In this document: in pieces, positions 8,040 through 10,409 of the stretch
Layout of the letters: each line of letters starts with the position of its first letter
Numbering within the stretch: the stretch's first letter is position 1
Assembly (NCBI GenBank): GCA_030670605.1
Contig: DAOVBK010000030.1
Location: forward strand, 1 to 10,409
Direction: 5' to 3'
DNA from: Candidatus Stahliibacteriota bacterium
GTDB lineage: Bacteria; Hydrothermota; Tepidihabitantia; SM23-42
DNA: 10,409 bases
Program-made: the position numbers and the translations under genes
The notes under the pieces: generated by a model
Database searches by the model: none
What the model was told of the DNA's origin: nothing
What the model saw: the letters and a program-made list of their open reading frames with translations, nothing else

Positions 8040-8055
8040 AGCAAAAAACATGCCA
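8040..8055 (-). promoter_or_regulatory. Sigma-54 (-24/-12) promoter of the kinase-HdrA/Nuo operon
   Basis: The minus strand reads TGGCATGTTTTTTGCT, preceded by C. Against the recalled sigma-54 consensus YTGGCACG-N4-TTGCW, only the C after TGGCA differs (T here). Invariant GG (8054-8053) and GC (8042-8041) are correctly spaced. The predicted start site is near 8029. An NtrC-family activator is encoded immediately upstream, and two dyads lie at suitable enhancer distance. No experimental support exists. Confidence 0.82.
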
Positions 8056-8157
8056 GAATGAGGTGCGCTGGTAATCAGGAATAAAGTGCCGATAATGCAT
8101 GACTTATTCTGTACTCAGTCTCTGTTCAATCGAGTTGTCTCATAAGTGGCGTGAATG

Positions 8158-8178
8158 GTGCATACGAAATATATGCAC
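8158..8178. promoter_or_regulatory. Dyad operator 1, candidate enhancer site
   Basis: GTGCATA-N7-TATGCAC is a perfect inverted repeat with 7-bp arms and a 7-bp spacer. Its centre (8168) is about 139 bp upstream of the predicted sigma-54 start site, a usual distance for NtrC-family binding sites. Candidate binders are the neighbouring activator (Fis-type HTH) and, less conventionally, the HTH of the hybrid kinase. Confidence 0.68.
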
Positions 8179-8244
8179 TTGCAAAAGTATCAGCCCTAAA
8201 AACCGCGAGTTGGAACTGAATGGTCAGGAATGACAATTATATGC

Positions 8245-8265
8245 ATGCATAAAGAATGTATGCAC
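8245..8265. promoter_or_regulatory. Dyad operator 2, candidate enhancer site
   Basis: ATGCATA-N7-TATGCAC has the same layout as operator 1: 19-bp TGCATA-N7-TATGCA core with unrelated spacer bases. Its centre (8255) is 87 bp further upstream, about 226 bp from the predicted start site. The left arm also belongs to a perfect 12-bp palindrome TATGCATGCATA (8240-8251), which could give overlapping binding registers. Confidence 0.66.
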
Positions 8266-8314
8266 TATCTGGACCTAAAAATTTGCTCTTGGGATATGCC
8301 TGTGACGAGGCTGG

Positions 8315-9718
8315 TTAGGAGTTTTGCCCTTGCTTTATGGCATATTTCCGCATCAGTGCCTGGAAGTTCTGTCGTCTCATCCCAACTTCCTGCGCTGCTT
8401 TGGTTATGTTCCATTCGTTTCTCTTGAGGGCATCAAGAAGAAACGCTTTTTCGATTTTCTCAACTGCCTGCGAGCGTATCTGCCTTTTATGAAGTTTCAA
8501 TTCTTCATTTGTTCTGGGCGTCGCAATATGGAAGCACACACGCTTTCCCTGAATATATGCAGGTAAACACTGAATATCAATAGTATCGCTTTCACTCATG
8601 ATGACCATGCGTTCAATGAGATTCTCCAGCTCTCGTACATTACCCGGCCATTCATACTCGACAAGATTCTGCAGTGCTGCAGAAGAAATATTGACAACGC
8701 TCTTTTCACATTTCCTTTTGTATTTCTCTAAAAAGTGCTGTACGAGGAGTGGGATATCTTCTCGCCGTTTGGCAAGAGGCGGAATAACGAGCGGAACGAT
8801 ATTAAGCCGGTAGAAGAGGTCATCACGGAATTGCTGTTCCTTTATCATTATTTCCAGATTCTGGTTTGTCGCAGCGACGAGCCGGATGTCAACCTTGATG
8901 TTCTTCACGCCACCGACCTGCCTGAACTCTTTTTCCTGAAGAACTCTTAACAGTTTTGACTGAATACCCATGCTCAGGTCGCCAACCTCATCCAGGAAAA
9001 ACGTGCCACCATCCGCAACCTCAAGCAGCCCACGCTTGGTCATTGTCGCACCAGTAAATGAACCTTTAACATGTCCGACCAATTCGCTCTCTAAAAGCGT
9101 TTCGGGCAGTGCACCACAATCAACAGCAATGAATTTTCTGTCCTTGCGCAATGAGTGATGATGAATAGCACGAGCAATCAATTCCTTACCAGTACCGCTG
9201 TCGCCACGAATAAGAATGGTTGAATCAGTTGGTGCAATTTTCTCAACCAGTCTAAAAATCTCCTGCATTACCTTACTTGTGCCAATGATGTTATCAAACT
9301 GATATCGCTCACCCAGTTCTTGTTTTAACAAGACGTTTTCAGCATCTATCCTTTTCTTCTCGAGAGCCTTGCTCACCCGTATCCGCAATTCATCAGGGGT
9401 GAAGGGCTTCACTATGTAATCAACCGCCCCAGCCTTCATCGCCTCAACGGCATTCTCAACTGTCGCATAGGCAGTAATAATAATGACAGGAATGTGCGGT
9501 TTGAGTTTGCCTACTGTTTTCAGCACTTCGATACCATCAATGCCTGGCATTTTGAGGTCGACAAGTGCTAAATCCCATTCTTCGTCTTTGATTTTTTCGA
9601 TTGCCTGGTAGCCGTCGTCGACTGCGACAACATCGCGGCCATCCTCTTCTAAACACGCATGTATTGATCTTCGGACAATCTCTTCGTCATCAACAACGAG
9701 AATTCTGTTTTGCGCCAT
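8315..9718 (-). CDS. NtrC-family sigma-54-dependent response regulator
   Basis: The 467-residue protein has the three NtrC domains. The receiver (1-123) has Asp10/Asp11, phosphoacceptor Asp54 (LVDLKMPG), Thr82 and Lys104. The AAA+ domain (about 142-370) has Walker A GDSGTGKE (172-179), the sigma-54 contact loop GSFTGA (219-224, Ser instead of the usual Ala), Walker B FFLDE (Asp243, Glu244) and arginine-finger region FRDDLFYRLN. The C-terminus is a Fis-type HTH (NITKAAQEVGMRRQNFQALM). It should hydrolyse ATP to open sigma-54 promoters, and the best candidate target is the downstream operon, possibly with the hybrid kinase as phosphodonor. The start is ambiguous: ATG 9718 gives the usual short N-terminus and follows a predicted transcription start; ATG 9730 (four extra residues) has AAGGA five bases upstream. 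The open frame reaches 9877, but that part looks non-coding. Confidence 0.94.
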   Translation of the reverse strand: MAQNRILVVDDEEIVRRSIHACLEEDGRDVVAVDDGYQAIEKIKDEEWDLALVDLKMPGIDGIEVLKTVGKLKPHIPVIIITAYATVENAVEAMKAGAVDYIVKPFTPDELRIRVSKALEKKRIDAENVLLKQELGERYQFDNIIGTSKVMQEIFRLVEKIAPTDSTILIRGDSGTGKELIARAIHHHSLRKDRKFIAVDCGALPETLLESELVGHVKGSFTGATMTKRGLLEVADGGTFFLDEVGDLSMGIQSKLLRVLQEKEFRQVGGVKNIKVDIRLVAATNQNLEIMIKEQQFRDDLFYRLNIVPLVIPPLAKRREDIPLLVQHFLEKYKRKCEKSVVNISSAALQNLVEYEWPGNVRELENLIERMVIMSESDTIDIQCLPAYIQGKRVCFHIATPRTNEELKLHKRQIRSQAVEKIEKAFLLDALKRNEWNITKAAQEVGMRRQNFQALMRKYAIKQGQNS

Positions 9719-9728
9719 GATGTAAAGC

Positions 9729-9756
9729 ATTATAGTCCTTCTATTGCCGATGTCAA
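9729..9756 (-). promoter_or_regulatory. Perfect-consensus sigma-70 promoter of the activator gene
   Basis: The minus strand has TTGACA (9756-9751), 16 bases, then TATAAT (9734-9729): both hexamers match the consensus exactly. The predicted transcription start is about 9722-9720, only two to four bases before ATG 9718 and downstream of ATG 9730. Transcripts from it would be almost leaderless. A chance 12/12 match is unlikely but not excluded. Confidence 0.6.
9736..9740 (-). promoter_or_regulatory. Shine-Dalgarno for the alternative activator start (ATG 9730)
   Basis: AAGGA with a five-base spacer before ATG 9730. It lies inside the spacer of the sigma-70-like promoter, so it can only work on transcripts that start further upstream. 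It supports a second, four-residue-longer form of the activator. Confidence 0.45.
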
Positions 9757-9838
9757 TTACGTTAACCATGGACGTGATGGGGTCAGGGCAAGGACGCTGG
9801 AGATCGTACTGGTGACTCGTATTTCGTATTCGTTGTAC

Positions 9839-9863
9839 GCAGAGAACGCAGAAAAAGCGCAGA
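9839..9863. repeat. GCAGA cluster 1
   Basis: GCAGA occurs at 9839, 9848 and 9859 (spacings 9 and 11), mostly preceded by C or AC. It matches a second triple cluster at 10181-10214, suggesting an interspersed or decayed intergenic repeat family. Confidence 0.4.
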
Positions 9864-9946
9864 TTCACGCGAATCAACAGAAAGGAGCTTCTCGATGCGT
9901 CCTATCTGCGATAGGACTTACTCGAAGAGTACTATGATTTATTGTT

Positions 9947-9989
9947 CGAGTGACCCCGCCTCTTGGTAGGGGGCGGGGGAATCGAGAAC
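9947..9989. repeat. Repeat unit copy 1: CGAGTGA ... GAATCGAGAAC
   Basis: CGAGTGA (9947-9953) and GAATCGAGAAC (9979-9989) flank a 25-bp GC-rich middle. The same two words flank an unrelated 11-bp middle at 10090-10118. Constant ends around a variable core suggest a small repeated element; its nature is unknown. Confidence 0.4.
9954..9978 (+). repeat. GC-rich hairpin
   Basis: CCCCGCC (9954-9960) pairs with GGCGGGG (9972-9978). On plus-strand RNA a G-T wobble and one more C-G pair extend it to nine pairs with a 7-nt loop. No T-run follows on either strand, so it is not a standard intrinsic terminator. It is the variable middle of repeat copy 1. Confidence 0.45.
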
Positions 9990-10089
9990 GTACATTAAGG
10001 AACTTCTCCACTCGGTCGCCAAACAACAAAGCGGCCTCGGTCGAAGGATAAACTATCATTACTGTTCCCCCCGTTCTACTCGGGACAAG

Positions 10090-10118
10090 CGAGTGAGCGC
10101 CACGCGCGAATCGAGAAC
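10090..10118. repeat. Repeat unit copy 2: CGAGTGA ... GAATCGAGAAC
   Basis: CGAGTGA (10090-10096), an 11-bp middle, then GAATCGAGAAC (10108-10118). The end words are identical to those of copy 1, 140 bp away, with a different middle. Confidence 0.4.
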
Positions 10119-10180
10119 CAAAATACCACTAGGGTCAGGCTTGAATAACTGAATTCGCACGCTTATAAACGCATATTAAC

Positions 10181-10214
10181 GCAGAGGGTGCTGAAATACC
10201 GCAGAGACCGCAGA
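10181..10214. repeat. GCAGA cluster 2
   Basis: GCAGA at 10181, 10201 and 10210, the last two in the context ACCGCAGA or similar. It parallels the cluster near 9850. Confidence 0.38.
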
Positions 10215-10232
10215 AGTCAATATAGAGAGTGC

Positions 10233-10254
10233 ATCAGGATATCAGGTTATCAGG
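10233..10254. repeat. 8-nt tandem repeat (ATCAGGNN)
   Basis: ATCAGG recurs at 10233, 10241 and 10249, a strict 8-nt period with the last copy incomplete. It is simple-sequence DNA with no visible coding role. Confidence 0.5.
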
Positions 10255-10409
10255 AGGTGCATATCAGAACAGCAGAATATCGGGGACAATATTCGTATTT
10301 AGAATTTGGGATTTGTTTGGTGCTTGGTACTTGCCCCGTTAGAGACAGGCGTTCTCAAATGTGGGTAATCAACTATTTCATGACTCATCATACCGCAGTG
10401 GGATGTCGC

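Larger units (their letters stand above)
8056..8314. other. Intergenic regulatory region between the sigma-54 activator and the kinase operon
   Basis: No coding frame here looks real. Apart from two dyad operators there are only loose half-sites such as TGCAT at 8096-8100. I see no intrinsic terminator (hairpin plus T-run) after the activator gene, so some read-through into the operon is possible. IHF-like matches were too poor to call. Confidence 0.6.
9757..10409. other. Gene-poor, repeat-like intergenic region
   Basis: I see no convincing gene in these 650 bases. Short open frames exist on both strands, but they run through repeat-like DNA and have no recognisable domains. The stretch is rich in GCAGA words, short tandem motifs and small inverted repeats. 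Near 10317-10333 TTGGTGC, TTGGTAC, TTG gives a 7-nt periodicity. From the right edge to 10299 on the minus strand a 36-codon frame is open and could be the tail of an unseen gene; support is weak. Confidence 0.55.

Noticed and set aside
8011..8100. 30-residue N-terminal extension of the hybrid kinase
   Set aside because: It would translate the sigma-54 promoter and place the start before the transcription start; the receiver fold begins right at 8010 with a good ribosome binding site.
8056..8157. IHF site between enhancer dyads and the sigma-54 promoter
   Set aside because: Only partial matches to WATCAR-N4-TTR were found; too weak to call.
9954..9978. Intrinsic terminator
   Set aside because: The stem is strong but no T-run follows on either strand.
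9874..10059. 61-codon minus-strand open frame
   Set aside because: It runs through the GC hairpin and repeat units, has no ribosome binding site I trust and no recognisable motif.
9837..10260. CRISPR array
   Set aside because: The repeats are 5-11 nt with irregular spacing and no conserved 25-37 nt direct repeat; no cas gene is present.
10299..10409. Open frame of 36 codons entering from the right edge on the minus strand
   Set aside because: Too short to judge, and its tail is built from the TTGGTNC-type repeat; noted only as a possible gene end.

Overview
The window reads as chromosomal DNA from a strictly anaerobic bacterium. It is of medium GC content, rich in flavin/iron-sulfur electron-transfer genes, and uses sigma-54/NtrC-type regulation. 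The HdrA sequence style ([24 protein letters not shown] motifs) resembles Desulfobacterota-type sulfate reducers and syntrophs, but a candidate phylum with similar genes is equally possible; no gene here fixes the taxon. All convincing genes lie on the minus strand, so the window reads right to left.

Right end (about 9757-10409): no convincing gene. This stretch holds repeat-like, purine-rich intergenic DNA: GCAGA clusters, a GC-rich hairpin, a duplicated CGAGTGA...GAATCGAGAAC unit and an 8-nt tandem repeat. Next (8315-9718) is an NtrC-family sigma-54 activator preceded by a perfect TTGACA-N16-TATAAT promoter that overlaps its start region. A 304-bp gap follows, with two matching dyads (TGCATA-N7-TATGCA core) and a near-consensus sigma-54 promoter.

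From that promoter a compact operon runs left: a soluble hybrid sensor kinase (degenerate receiver, excisionase-type HTH, Cys-rich PAS, kinase core; 6247-8010), a single-domain response regulator (5886-6281), an HdrA N-terminal/NuoE fusion (4996-5883), a HydB/HndC-type NuoF (3135-4985), and a giant NuoG-like/HdrA fusion (3075 to beyond base 1; 1025 codons with no stop).

The main observation is domain architecture. The HdrA N-terminal part (FAD Rossmann fold plus one [4Fe-4S] site) is fused to NuoE, while the remainder of an HdrA, followed by a second HdrA module, is fused to NuoG. NuoF lies between them. The locus looks like an HdrA opened near its first ferredoxin motif with a NuoE-F-G module placed inside. 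The likely product is a soluble NAD(H)-linked, HdrA-type flavin complex, possibly electron-bifurcating, under dedicated two-component/sigma-54 control. The partner on the HdrA side (HdrBC, MvhD, a dehydrogenase) is not in the window, so the substrate is unknown.
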